64,000 bases of DNA from Nostoc sp. 'Lobaria pulmonaria (5183) cyanobiont' (GTDB lineage: Bacteria; Cyanobacteriota; Cyanobacteriia; Cyanobacteriales; Nostocaceae): contig NZ_CP026692.1 of the NCBI RefSeq assembly GCF_002949795.1, forward strand, positions 5,130,545-5,194,544, read 5' to 3'. Position numbers and translations under genes: made by a program. The first letter of the stretch is position 1. Each line of letters starts with the position of its first letter. Of this stretch, positions 7,628 to 16,852 are shown in pieces. The notes under the pieces were generated by a model that had not been told where the DNA came from, did not search any database, and worked only from the letters and a program-made list of their open reading frames with translations.

Positions 7628-10600
7628 CTACTTCACTGGCCAAGGAATCATCGGATCGTTAGCTAGCTTTTTCGAGACTTCGTATGCACCAAAACGGTTG
7701 AGGTGGCTAGGATCAGAAAAGAAATCATTTACTTTTGTCCACTGTTGGCTCAAATCACGATAAATAAAGTTGGGATTAGTAGCCAAATGCAACATATATT
7801 GCTGAAATTGTTGCTCATATTGTCTACGCACTGGATCTAAATAATCTCCCGTCAGAGGCATATTCACAAACACTAAGGAGATTTTCTGAGACTGGGTAAA
7901 CTGAAGCACTTCTTGAAAAGCAACATCTTGCTGTCCTTCTACTTGAAAAGATTTATAGTCGTTGTCATAATTTCCGGGAACTCTAGAATGTTTTTGATAG
8001 TATCTCGTGGGATTAAAGCGAATAGACAAGGGTAGAAAGCCATCAAAGTCAACCGCTTGCTGAGAAATACTTTCATCTGAAGTACCGTCTGTCAACTGTT
8101 TTTGTGATGCAACTGTCTGATTTTTACCAAATAAGAGCAGTTGTTTTTGTAGTAAACTTTTAATTTGGTCGCGGTTTTGATAGCTAGCAGAAACAGATGC
8201 TAGAGCCTGATTTAACGATTGATTGACAGCTTCATAAGTACTAATCTCTTGTTTTTCTTCGTTTGTTTTTTGTTCTCCCGAATTTACCGTATTTTCTGGT
8301 AAATCATTGCTACTTGCCGTTGTTGGTGTTTTTTGAAATGCTTGTTTATAACCAGCCGATGCAGCAAGCGATTTAAAGGTAATATCCTCGCGCCCACCGT
8401 TGAAAGCACGCGCACCATCTGCCCAGATAATCATTTTGGGTAGTTCTGATGGTTCCAAGACGTGACGAATTACAAAGTCTACAACTTGTGCGGTAGCACC
8501 GTTAATTCCAAAGTTAAACACATCAAGATTTGGATAGCCTTGAGTTGCTAAAGCTTTAGAGAGTGCTGCGGGATCTACTCCTCTGAGGGCGCGTGAAGAG
8601 CCAATAATCAATACATCTGGGGGACTACCAGTTCTAGCTAAACGCTGTTTATACAGTGCTAGTTGCTCGTCTAACTGCCTGACATTAAAACTTGGCATCT
8701 GCGATCGCGCCGCTAAAAGAATAGCTGTTGCGGTTGCTTTTTCCTTCAGTGGTGCGGCTGCCAAATTATTTTTTGGGGTATCATCACTTTGGGTAAATTC
8801 CGAAGCATTAAATACAGAACTCTGATTTGGAGGAGATTTTGTCTTGGAAGTGCTGCTAAAAAATGTCGTTTTCTCACTCTGATTTTCTTCAGATGTCAAA
8901 GATGCTTTTTGCTCGGAAGATGATGAGAGGTTGGCACTAGCAGCTTTTGGGGAACTGGGCGTAGTACGTGCAACAATATGACCCAATACCCAATCAGTTT
9001 GGAGGGTGAGCAATAATCCTAGTGTTCCCCAAACCAAAGCAATTTTAATTCCTTGAACATCATGGTTATGTTCCGCTGACTGGTTGCTTTCGGTAAATAA
9101 CTGACTTTTCAACAGGAATTTTCTCGCAGTTGAACTCGCCGTTGCTATCCAATCTCGCGCTACTTCTGTTACAAAATTTTGAACTTCTGCTGTCGTTAAG
9201 TCTGGGCGCAAAATTGGCTCACTAGTCTCAGAGGTTACTAAATCGTTAATGTATATAGAAGTAGCAGCAAATTCTGGGGTTGCTTCTGGAACTAAACGTT
9301 GGCGATGTTCAAGATCGACGCCATAATGCCAAAAAGGTTCTTTATTCCCAGCACGGCGACCGTAGATACGTACTCCCATAATACCGGAAATTTTTAACTG
9401 GCGGATAAACTGCGTAATTTTACTTGCTACTTGTTGCCGCAGTGGACAAACAGGTGCATCACACATAATGTGTAATAAACCATTTCTGTTCAGTAGGAGT
9501 ACGCGAATTCCACCTGTCAATAGTCGCCAATCCAAATCAGGATTAAGTAAACGCTCTAGTAAAAATATAATTGCTGGTTCATCGCCAGTATTTGCCAAAT
9601 CTAATGCTGATATGGCAAAGGCGGGATACTTGGCAGCGGGTAAAGCCAGGCAATCAATCCAAGTAGGTTCCTTGTCGCCTGCTTTTTGCCCGTATACGGT
9701 GGCGGCGAGAATGGCTTGAGGAGCGATCGCTTCTAGCTGCGGTAAAATCGCCTCTAAGCACACTACCTTATCTGGGATCGGGGCAGTTCCTAAGGGATCA
9801 AAAGCTGGAATACAAAAGATATGTAGCGTTGATTCTTTCAGAGAAACTTGGACACCAACTTTTAATCCTGATAGTACTTCAGCTAATAATCGAGCGATCG
9901 CTTGGACATCCCCCCAACGCGCCCACTCTTTAAGCATCACCTCTGGTGGTGTTAAATCCACCCGCAGCAGCCAATCTGGGGCAGTTTCGCCGCTTACCTG
10001 AGAAACAATTACGGCATCTTGGTAGCCGGAAAGCTTGAGATAACGCAACTTCTGTGCTATTGGTTCAGCAAGCAACGATGCATCAGGGCTATAGCTTGAC
10101 TGGCAAAATATCCACAGGCGATTTTCTTCTGGCTGAGAATTCTTTGGCTTATATAGCTTAATCTTTGCCTGTACTGATACACCTAGCGTACTCAGAGTTT
10201 CGCTCAGATATCGAGCGATCGCTTCTGGATTGCCTTGGCGTGCCAAACTTTCGTTAGAGACAATTAGCGCCCCACCCGATTGTTTTGATTTTTCCGAGTC
10301 TGCTAGCAGCGCTTGCTGCACCTGATCGAGATGCTTATCTATTTGATTTAAGTGAACCCGATGGCACCATGAGGGGCGGTGTTCCCCTTTTCTGCGGCCA
10401 TAGACAAATACTTGATATATTGAGGTTTGTTCGCTATTTGTGAGGATATCTAAGTTTGTTTGCTGTAGTGCTTGCAGCAAATCAGACAAAGTACGCCAAC
10501 GCTGCGGACATTCTGTACCTTCACAAAGAATATGAAGGTCATTTCCCCGCAACCGGACTTTCACTCCGAAAGTGTTGATCCCTGTTGCTTGGCTTACCCA

Positions 10601-10642
10601 TTGCACTAAGGATTGCTGGCGATCTGGTAATACTGTTTTCAT
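7628..10642 (-). CDS. DUF1574 protein: four N-terminal repeats, membrane helix and SGNH-like domain
   Basis: The 1004-residue protein has two halves. Residues 25-440 contain four degenerate repeats of about 110 residues; each has a strand reading like V.L....LHI.C and ends in a motif like VYGRRAG.KEPTW...L (near residues 80, 215, 325 and 435). A hydrophobic segment lies at about 531-558, followed by a Ser/Thr-rich linker. Residues 675-1000 form an SGNH-hydrolase-like domain: a GSSR block-I serine near 681 and a DPSHLNRFG block-V Asp/His near 985. SGNH domains beside an MBOAT protein usually complete O-acetylation of a polysaccharide outside the cytoplasm, as AlgJ and AlgX do. The role of the repeat half is unknown; it precedes the helix and so would probably be cytoplasmic. 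It starts at ATG 10642 and probably forms an operon with the MBOAT gene. Confidence 0.85.
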   Translation of the reverse strand: MKTVLPDRQQSLVQWVSQATGINTFGVKVRLRGNDLHILCEGTECPQRWRTLSDLLQALQQTNLDILTNSEQTSIYQVFVYGRRKGEHRPSWCHRVHLNQIDKHLDQVQQALLADSEKSKQSGGALIVSNESLARQGNPEAIARYLSETLSTLGVSVQAKIKLYKPKNSQPEENRLWIFCQSSYSPDASLLAEPIAQKLRYLKLSGYQDAVIVSQVSGETAPDWLLRVDLTPPEVMLKEWARWGDVQAIARLLAEVLSGLKVGVQVSLKESTLHIFCIPAFDPLGTAPIPDKVVCLEAILPQLEAIAPQAILAATVYGQKAGDKEPTWIDCLALPAAKYPAFAISALDLANTGDEPAIIFLLERLLNPDLDWRLLTGGIRVLLLNRNGLLHIMCDAPVCPLRQQVASKITQFIRQLKISGIMGVRIYGRRAGNKEPFWHYGVDLEHRQRLVPEATPEFAATSIYINDLVTSETSEPILRPDLTTAEVQNFVTEVARDWIATASSTARKFLLKSQLFTESNQSAEHNHDVQGIKIALVWGTLGLLLTLQTDWVLGHIVARTTPSSPKAASANLSSSSEQKASLTSEENQSEKTTFFSSTSKTKSPPNQSSVFNASEFTQSDDTPKNNLAAAPLKEKATATAILLAARSQMPSFNVRQLDEQLALYKQRLARTGSPPDVLIIGSSRALRGVDPAALSKALATQGYPNLDVFNFGINGATAQVVDFVIRHVLEPSELPKMIIWADGARAFNGGREDITFKSLAASAGYKQAFQKTPTTASSNDLPENTVNSGEQKTNEEKQEISTYEAVNQSLNQALASVSASYQNRDQIKSLLQKQLLLFGKNQTVASQKQLTDGTSDESISQQAVDFDGFLPLSIRFNPTRYYQKHSRVPGNYDNDYKSFQVEGQQDVAFQEVLQFTQSQKISLVFVNMPLTGDYLDPVRRQYEQQFQQYMLHLATNPNFIYRDLSQQWTKVNDFFSDPSHLNRFGAYEVSKKLANDPMIPWPVK

Positions 10643-11149
10643 GCTCAGTTAACTTTACAGTCAGCGATGGTTGGGGGATAGTGCCTGCACTTGTAAACTA
10701 GAACCATAGGTCTATCACACTCTGACGTTTTTTTTTAACAATTTTGTTACCTTCCTAGCTCACAAAATCGGACAAGATAGTCTTGTATAGGTTGTAAGTC
10801 TGACTAATGTTGAGTTTTGCGTTTATTTTACTAATAGGGAGTCAAAAATCAGAAGTTAGGATTTAGGAGAGACGAGATTAATCGCGTTTGTACAGTAACC
10901 ATGAGTCAGAATAATTCTATATGACTGGCTGATAACTTGTCCTTTAAAACCGGACTCGTTTCCCAATCTGCTAATGCCCCTTCAGGTAAAACAGACAACA
11001 AGCTTATCTCATTTAAACTCTATCCCTTGATCGTTGGTTGGAGTCATCTTAACTCCTAACTCCTGTACAGACGTGATTAATCGCGTCTTTCCTAACAGAC
11101 GCGATTAATTGCGTCTCTACTCATAAATTCCCATAACCAAAAATTAGCA
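10643..11149. other. Intergenic region with GACGCGATTAATCGCGTC palindromes
   Basis: No convincing gene. It separates the leftward DUF1574 gene from rightward genes and so should hold their promoters. Near-identical 18-bp palindromes of the form GACGCGATTAATCGCGTC lie at about 10871-10888, 11070-11087 and 11098-11115; another copy is at 15156-15173. Confidence 0.6.
11070..11115. repeat. Pair of 18-bp palindromes (GACGCGATTAATCGCGTC type)
   Basis: Two copies, each with one base off the perfect palindrome, are separated by ten bases. Related copies occur at 10871 and 15156. The sequence looks like a dispersed palindromic repeat rather than a gene-specific operator, because the copies stand beside unrelated genes. 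Confidence 0.7.
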
Positions 11150-11404
11150 ATGCCTCCTATCAACCAACAGTCTTCACCTAAACCCGCATCCAATCTGGAT
11201 TTATTTCCCATTCCCCAATCGTTCCTTTTACAAATAGGTACAGCGTCTATATTACTGCTCCTGCTTACCGGAAAAACTACAGTAAGAGCACTAGAAGCCA
11301 TAGGAGAAGCTAGTGAAGAATTATTTCGAGGCGATCGCCTACCCAATCTAGACTTCCCAGATGAACACGAAATCAATCAAGATGAGAAGATATACACCAA
11401 ATAA
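11150..11404 (+). CDS. Small hypothetical protein with one membrane segment
   Basis: The 84-residue product has a polar, Pro-rich start, one hydrophobic stretch at about residues 26-41 (FLLQIGTASILLLLL), and an acidic C-terminal tail. I do not recognise the family. It lies 84 bases upstream of ppc on the same strand and contains a GCGATCGC site, as real genes here often do. Support is moderate: a sensible membrane-protein composition and no competing gene on the other strand. Confidence 0.5.
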   Translation: MPPINQQSSPKPASNLDLFPIPQSFLLQIGTASILLLLLTGKTTVRALEAIGEASEELFRGDRLPNLDFPDEHEINQDEKIYTK

Positions 11405-11488
11405 TTATTTGCTCAGGAACAACCCGGTGAGCATTAAGTGCAAAACCAAGAACCGTAAACAGTAATTAGCTTTACAAGAATAGAGAAT

Positions 11489-14400
11489 ATGGGTTCCCTT
11501 TTATACTCTTCGTCTCAAACTGCGGATATATACCCGGTGTCGGAATTATTTTTGCGTCATCGTCTCCAGGTAGTGGAAGAATTGTGGGAGTCAGTTCTCC
11601 GGCAAGAATGCGGTCAAAATATGGTAGACCTGTTGCGTCAGTTGCGCGATTTATGTTCGCCAGAAGGACAAGCAACAAATGACCAAGCATCTTCAGCCGT
11701 CAAATTGATTGAACAACTAAATATCAACGAAGCAATTCGCGCGGCTCGTGCTTTCGCTCTGTATTTTCAGCTGATCAACATCATAGAGCAGGAATACGAA
11801 CAACGGCAGCAATTGAGTCGCTATGAGGCAGAAACAGAGGCTATAGAGCCAGAAACACCATCCAATGTTAATTATTCCTCCAATCAAAGAGAAGATGACG
11901 CACCTGTTAGCAAGGGAATAGCAGCAGCCTTCCTGAGAAAGAATTATCTCGAAAAGGCGCAAGTCAAACCAAAAGGTACTTTTGCTGCCTTGTTTCCCTA
12001 TTTATTCAAACTGAATGTCCCACCCCAGCAAATTCAACGTCTAATTGCACATCTGGATGTGCGCTTAGTTTTCACAGCGCACCCGACGGAAATTGTTCGT
12101 CATACCATCCGAGATAAGCAGCGACAAGTAGTACAACTTTTGCAAAAACTGGATGCCTTGGAAAACCATTCCGGGACTACACCAGGAGCATATCCTTGGG
12201 AAGCAGTAGATGTCCGCGAACAATTGCTCGAAGAGATTCGCCTGTGGTGGCGTACAGACGAACTTCATCAGTTCAAACCCACAGTGCTAGATGAAGTAGA
12301 TTATGCCCTGCACTACTTCCAAGAAGTTTTATTTGATGGCATTCCGCAACTGTATAAACGTTTCAAACACACTCTATCCAATACCTTTCCTTGGCTAGAA
12401 CCACCGAGTAAAAACTTTTGCTCTTTTGGCTCTTGGGTAGGTTCAGACAGAGACGGGAACCCATCAGTCACACCCGAAATCACCTGGAAAACGGCTTGCT
12501 ATCAGCGCAAAATGGTAATCGGGAGATATATTCAGTCAGTGAAAAATCTGATTGAATTGTTGAGTGTGTCGATGCATTGGAGTGATGTTTTACCAGATTT
12601 GCTGGAATCTCTAGAATTGGATCAGTCCCAGATCAGCGAGGTATATGACGCACTGGCGCTGCGTTATCGACAAGAACCCTATCGGCTGAAACTGGCTTAC
12701 GTGCTGAAACGGTTGGAAAATACTCGCGATCGCAATTTAGCTTTGTACAATCGGGAAACGCCAACAAATCAAGATAGCCCCCTGTATCGTTCGGGAGCCG
12801 ATTTTTTAGCAGAACTGCGAATGATTCAGCGCAACTTGACAGAAACAGGTTTAAGTTGTCGAGAATTAGAAAATCTGATCTGTCAAGTAGAAATTTTTGG
12901 TTTTAACTTAACACAGTTAGATATCCGCCAAGAATCATCCCGTCACGCCGATGCGCTCAACGAAATCCTCGAATACCTGCAAATATTACCCCAACCTTAC
13001 AACGAACTATCTGAGGAGCAAAGAGTTGCTTGGCTCACAGGCGAACTGCAAACCCGTCGCCCACTAATCCCGGCAGAATTGCCATTTTCGGAAAAAACCA
13101 ACGATGTAATTGAAACCTTTCGCATCGTGCGATCGCTGCAACAAGAATTTGGTCTTAACATCTGCCAAACTTACATTATCAGTATGTGCCGCGACGTGAG
13201 CGACGTGCTGGAAGTATTGCTTTTAGCCAAAGAAGCCAGACTTTTTGACCCCGCCCTTGCCGTCGGAACTATTCAAGTAGTCCCCCTATTTGAGACAGTA
13301 GAAGATTTGCAACGCTCCAGAAGCGTCATGCGGAAACTGTTTGAACTACCGTTATATCGCGCTTTGTTAGCTGGTGGTTACGAACAGACAAAAGCAGAAG
13401 GTGCAGATGAAAATTCACCCTCCCCTGCTCCCCTGCTCCCCTGCTCCCCTGCCTCCTCCTCCGTCACCCCCAACTTGCAAGAAGTAATGCTGGGGTATTC
13501 TGACAGCAACAAAGACTCTGGTTTTTTAAGCAGCAACTGGGAAATTCATAAAGCTCAAAAATCACTGCAAGAAATAGCAGAAAACTACGATCTAAATTTG
13601 CGGATTTTCCACGGACGCGGCGGTTCTGTGGGACGAGGTGGCGGCCCCGCTTACGAAGCGATTTTGGCTCAACCAGGTCATAGTATCAATGGGCGAATCA
13701 AGATTACCGAACAAGGAGAAGTTTTAGCTTCCAAATATTCCTTGTTGGACTTGGCTTTGTATCACATGGAAACCATCACCACTGCTGTGATTCAAGCTAG
13801 TCTGCTGCGGACAGGGTTTGATGATATTGAACCCTGGAATGAGATTATGGAAGAATTAGCAGCGCGATCGCGTCAACATTATCGCGCCCTAATCTACGAA
13901 CAGCCTGATTTTGTTGATTTCTTCCACGAAGTAACTCCCATTGAAGAAATTAGCCAGCTACAAATTAGTTCCCGCCCCGCACGTCGTCCATCTGGTAAGA
14001 AAGATTTAAGTAGTCTGCGAGCTATTCCTTGGGTATTTAGCTGGACACAAACTCGCTTTTTGCTTCCTTCATGGTACGGTGTTGGCACAGCGTTACAAGA
14101 ATTCTTGAACGAAGAACCAGAAGAACACTTGAAATTACTCCGCTACTTTTACGTGAAGTGGCCCTTCTTCAAGATGGTGATTTCTAAGGCCGAGATGACT
14201 TTGGCAAAAGTAGATATGCAAATGGCACACCACTACGTCCAGGAACTCTCAAAACCAGAAGATCAACTTCGTTTTGCCAAGGTTTTTGACCAAATTGCCA
14301 GCGAGTTTTATCTAACAAGAGATTTGGTGTTAAAAATCACCGATCACAATCGACTCTTAGATGGCGATCCTGTATTGCAACGCTCTGTGCAGTTACGCAA

Positions 14401-14578
14401 TGGCACAATTGTCCCCTTGGGATTTATCCAAGTTTCACTACTCAAACGTCTACGGCAGTCCCAAAATACTACTGCTACTTCTGGAGTAATTCATTCTCGT
14501 TACAGCAAAGGCGAGTTACTGCGAGGAGCATTGTTAACTATTAATGGTATTGCTGCTGGGATGAGAAATACAGGTTGA
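11489..14578 (+). CDS. ppc: Phosphoenolpyruvate carboxylase
   Basis: This enzyme carboxylates phosphoenolpyruvate to oxaloacetate, the main anaplerotic carbon-fixing step feeding the incomplete TCA cycle and nitrogen assimilation in cyanobacteria. The 1029-residue product matches the family throughout: the catalytic-His motif VFTAHPTEIVRHT near residue 195, the GSWVGSDRDGNPSVT block near 315, the LGYSDSNKDSGFL block near 668, the FHGRGGSVGRGGGP loop near 710, and a C-terminal end MRNTG with the usual Gly terminus. A low-complexity Pro/Ser insertion at residues about 641-661 comes from a CCCCTGCT repeat and lies at a surface-loop position just before the YSDSNKDSG block. GTG or upstream starts were not needed; ATG 11489 gives the normal N-terminus. 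Confidence 0.97.
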   Translation: MGSLLYSSSQTADIYPVSELFLRHRLQVVEELWESVLRQECGQNMVDLLRQLRDLCSPEGQATNDQASSAVKLIEQLNINEAIRAARAFALYFQLINIIEQEYEQRQQLSRYEAETEAIEPETPSNVNYSSNQREDDAPVSKGIAAAFLRKNYLEKAQVKPKGTFAALFPYLFKLNVPPQQIQRLIAHLDVRLVFTAHPTEIVRHTIRDKQRQVVQLLQKLDALENHSGTTPGAYPWEAVDVREQLLEEIRLWWRTDELHQFKPTVLDEVDYALHYFQEVLFDGIPQLYKRFKHTLSNTFPWLEPPSKNFCSFGSWVGSDRDGNPSVTPEITWKTACYQRKMVIGRYIQSVKNLIELLSVSMHWSDVLPDLLESLELDQSQISEVYDALALRYRQEPYRLKLAYVLKRLENTRDRNLALYNRETPTNQDSPLYRSGADFLAELRMIQRNLTETGLSCRELENLICQVEIFGFNLTQLDIRQESSRHADALNEILEYLQILPQPYNELSEEQRVAWLTGELQTRRPLIPAELPFSEKTNDVIETFRIVRSLQQEFGLNICQTYIISMCRDVSDVLEVLLLAKEARLFDPALAVGTIQVVPLFETVEDLQRSRSVMRKLFELPLYRALLAGGYEQTKAEGADENSPSPAPLLPCSPASSSVTPNLQEVMLGYSDSNKDSGFLSSNWEIHKAQKSLQEIAENYDLNLRIFHGRGGSVGRGGGPAYEAILAQPGHSINGRIKITEQGEVLASKYSLLDLALYHMETITTAVIQASLLRTGFDDIEPWNEIMEELAARSRQHYRALIYEQPDFVDFFHEVTPIEEISQLQISSRPARRPSGKKDLSSLRAIPWVFSWTQTRFLLPSWYGVGTALQEFLNEEPEEHLKLLRYFYVKWPFFKMVISKAEMTLAKVDMQMAHHYVQELSKPEDQLRFAKVFDQIASEFYLTRDLVLKITDHNRLLDGDPVLQRSVQLRNGTIVPLGFIQVSLLKRLRQSQNTTATSGVIHSRYSKGELLRGALLTINGIAAGMRNTG
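13418..13470 (+). repeat. CCCCTGCT tandem repeat inside ppc, in frame
   Basis: The octamer-like unit CTCCCCTGC is repeated about four times, followed by CCTCCTCC. It is read in frame as a Pro/Ser/Leu-rich stretch of about 20 residues, between otherwise conserved parts of the enzyme. The same GC-skewed text (CCCCTGC) appears as intergenic filler elsewhere in the window, for example near 29170. Confidence 0.75.
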
Positions 14579-14668
14579 TTGGGAATGGGGCATGGGGCAG
14601 GGGAGACAAAGTAACTTAAGTGATAATTTGCAACAAGTCTTTTCTCTTGTCCTCTTTCCCATGACTAA

Positions 14669-14815
14669 TAGACCTCTTGCACAAATGCAAAATTCCCCCT
14701 CATCCCTCAACCCTTCTCCCAAAATTGGGAGAAGGGGAGCCAATTTCAAAGTCCCTCTCCCAAGCTTGGGAGAGGGATTTAGGGTGAAAGCTCATTGATT
14801 TATGCAAGAAGTCTA
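14669..14815. repeat. MITE-like element with terminal inverted repeats and two palindromes
   Basis: The ends are 17-bp inverted repeats (TAGACCTCTTGCACAAA at 14669-14685 and its complement with two differences at 14799-14815). Inside are two perfect palindromes, 14711-14736 and 14753-14776, both made of CTTCTCCC/CTCTCCC arms. The 147-bp unit carries no gene and was probably moved in trans. Confidence 0.75.
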
Positions 14816-14850
14816 ATGACTAATGACCAATGACCAATGACAAATGACAA

Positions 14851-15105
14851 ATGACAAAAAACAGAATTTTAATTTGCACTTTTTTGGCGCTGCTATCAGG
14901 TTTTTTTGGTGCTTACACCAGTGGGCAAATCACTATAATGCTGCATAGCCAAAAGTGCCAAAACCAACCTTGGGGTTTAAAGGAGATGTGCAACGCTTGG
15001 ATGACACCAGGAGCAATATGGCAAGGTAGCACAACAGGACTTTGGACAGGCACTATCTTAGGGGCTTTTGTTGGTGGTGTGGTGACGCGACAAGCTCGTG
15101 ATTAG
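14851..15105 (+). CDS. Small hypothetical membrane protein
   Basis: The 84-residue product has a hydrophobic N-terminal segment (residues 5-24, ending GAYTSGQ) and a glycine-rich second one (residues 60-78, LWTGTILGAFVGGVV), with two Cys between. The family is not recognised. The start overlaps an ATGACAA heptamer repeat that offers several ATGs, so the exact start is uncertain. The two-helix layout and orderly composition argue that it is a real gene. Confidence 0.55.
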   Translation: MTKNRILICTFLALLSGFFGAYTSGQITIMLHSQKCQNQPWGLKEMCNAWMTPGAIWQGSTTGLWTGTILGAFVGGVVTRQARD

Positions 15106-15114
15106 TCTCATGTG

Positions 15115-15196
15115 ATACCAATTAAATTAATGATTGCAACACATCCTTGGGTAGAGACGCGATGAATCGCGTCTTTAAAGATTTTCAAATTGGTAT
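15115..15196. repeat. Small foldback element with ATACCAATT ends
   Basis: ATACCAATT at 15115-15123 is matched by AATTGGTAT at 15188-15196. Between them lies one GACGCGATGAATCGCGTC palindrome (15156-15173). It is about 82 bp and non-coding, and looks like a short mobile repeat between two small genes. Confidence 0.6.
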
Positions 15197-15270
15197 GAGT
15201 TTGAGGATTGGCAGCTTTGGTGTCAGCAAGGCTGGTAAAATCTACCCATAGCGAAGAAGAGAAAATCACC

Positions 15271-15576
15271 ATGCCTACCGAAACTAACCCAGGGAATCAA
15301 ACTACTACAGGGGCTGATGCGATTGATGAAGCGATCGCACAGGGAATTGATTTTGATGGTTCTCCCATTCCGTCTGCCAAGCTAGAACTTTATGGTAAAG
15401 TTATGGCGCTAGAAGGCAACAGACAGCGCAGTGGTGTATCTAATACGATGCGATCGCGCATTGTGCGAATTGGCGCAAAACACATTCCCCAAGCGGAACT
15501 CGACCAATTACTCGTAGATGCTGGTTTCGCACCCCTAAAAGAGAAAGAAATTGCCTTTTTCTATAGTGGCAAATAA
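15271..15576 (+). CDS. Conserved-looking hypothetical protein, soluble
   Basis: I do not recognise the family. The product from ATG 15271 has 101 residues, no signal peptide and no membrane segment. It begins with a Thr/Asn-rich tail, then an acidic helix (DAIDEAIAQGIDF), a probable helical region with RSGVSNTMRSRIVRIG, and a C-terminal part with LDQLLVDAGFAPLKEKEIAFFY. An upstream in-frame start at 15208 is possible, but ATG 15271 follows a purine-rich GAAGAAGAGA and fits better. Coding character is good (HIP1 sites, no opposing gene). Confidence 0.65.
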   Translation: MPTETNPGNQTTTGADAIDEAIAQGIDFDGSPIPSAKLELYGKVMALEGNRQRSGVSNTMRSRIVRIGAKHIPQAELDQLLVDAGFAPLKEKEIAFFYSGK

Positions 15577-15882
15577 ATAAAGTTAGGAGTTAGGAGTTCG
15601 TTGAGATAAGATACCTTAGCGATATCTGGCGACAAACTCTGACACTCCTTCGCACAGCGTAATTCTGCTAATTCCCTACCGCCACACGTTTGGGCTTAAC
15701 ACATAAATTAAATTATCTACCTCACACCTTCCAAATTGCCATCGGTATTTTGGCTTCTTGAGTATTTATCCTAATCTCGTCGAAAAGTGTATCTTCAGCA
15801 AGATTTTGTCAACTTTACCTTGTGTTTGAATTGGCAGATGGCTATATGTACTTAAGTAATAGCTGAAAGACTTGGAGAACAC
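15577..15882. other. Intergenic region, nothing recognised
   Basis: About 300 bases with no gene, hairpin or repeat that I can support, apart from a short TTAGGAGT direct repeat at 15585-15600. It must contain the promoter of the aldo/keto reductase gene. Confidence 0.5.
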
Positions 15883-16845
15883 ATGTCAAGAACTACGTCA
15901 AATTCAGAAATGCAATACCGAGTTATTGGCAGCACAGGAGAGAAAGTTTCCGCCATCGGATTGGGTGGTTGGCACATTGCCTTGAAGCACGTTGATGAGC
16001 AATTGGGTATCCGCATTGTGAGAACAGCCATCGATCGCGGCATCACCTTTATGGATAACAGTTGGGATTACAACGGTGGAGTCAGCGAGATTCGTATGGG
16101 AAAAGCGCTGCGCGATGGCTACCGGGATAAAGTGTTTCTGATGACGAAAATCGATGGTCGCTCTAAGAAAGAAGCCGCAAAACAATTAGACGAATCACTT
16201 AAACGTCTGCAAGTTGATTGCATCGATCTTGTTCAGCATCACGAAATGATTCGATACGAAGACCCCCATCGAATTTTCGACCCCGAAGGGGCAAATGCTG
16301 CCTTCATTGAAGCGCGAGAAGCTGGAAAACTGCGATACATCGGCTTCACTGGACACAAAGACCCCCATATTCATTTACATACGCTGGAAGTTGCAGCTGC
16401 TCACGGGTTTAAATTTGATACAGTGCAAATGCCGCTGAATGTAATGGATGCCCACTACCGGAGCTTTGCAAAGCTGGTTGTACCAGAACTTGTAAAACAA
16501 AATATCGGCATTTTGGGGATGAAAAGCTTGGCAAATGGTATTCTTTTACGGTCTAAGACTGTAACGCCAATTGAATGTTTACACTATGCTTTGAATCTGC
16601 CCACATCGGTTGTGATTACCGGAATTGACAGCATGGAAATTCTAGAGCAAGCTTTTGAAGCAGTGCGGACGTTTCAGCCAATGAACGACGAGCAAGTGCG
16701 ATCGCTCTTAGCAAAAACGGCAGAAGCGGCATCACGCGGCGAGTTTGAGCCGTTCAAAACCTCATCAATCTTTGACAGCACCGCCCAAAATCCAGATTGG
16801 CTGGGAGAGGAACCACAGCGTATTCAGCAATTGATGTCAGCGTGA
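15883..16845 (+). CDS. Aldo/keto reductase
   Basis: The 320-residue protein is a cytoplasmic NADPH-type aldo/keto reductase with a TIM-barrel fold. Typical elements are the N-terminal hairpin with GLGGWHI, the catalytic-region Asp and Tyr in DNSWDYNGG (residues about 53-60), the Lys in FLMTKIDG (about 87), the His in DLVQHHE (about 122), and a C-terminal stretch SVVITGIDSMEILEQA that corresponds to the cofactor-binding end. The substrate cannot be told from sequence. ATG 15883 is preceded by TTGGAG at 15871-15876, a suitable ribosome site. It stands alone between intergenic regions. Confidence 0.85.
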   Translation: MSRTTSNSEMQYRVIGSTGEKVSAIGLGGWHIALKHVDEQLGIRIVRTAIDRGITFMDNSWDYNGGVSEIRMGKALRDGYRDKVFLMTKIDGRSKKEAAKQLDESLKRLQVDCIDLVQHHEMIRYEDPHRIFDPEGANAAFIEAREAGKLRYIGFTGHKDPHIHLHTLEVAAAHGFKFDTVQMPLNVMDAHYRSFAKLVVPELVKQNIGILGMKSLANGILLRSKTVTPIECLHYALNLPTSVVITGIDSMEILEQAFEAVRTFQPMNDEQVRSLLAKTAEAASRGEFEPFKTSSIFDSTAQNPDWLGEEPQRIQQLMSA

Positions 16846-16852
16846 TGCTTTG

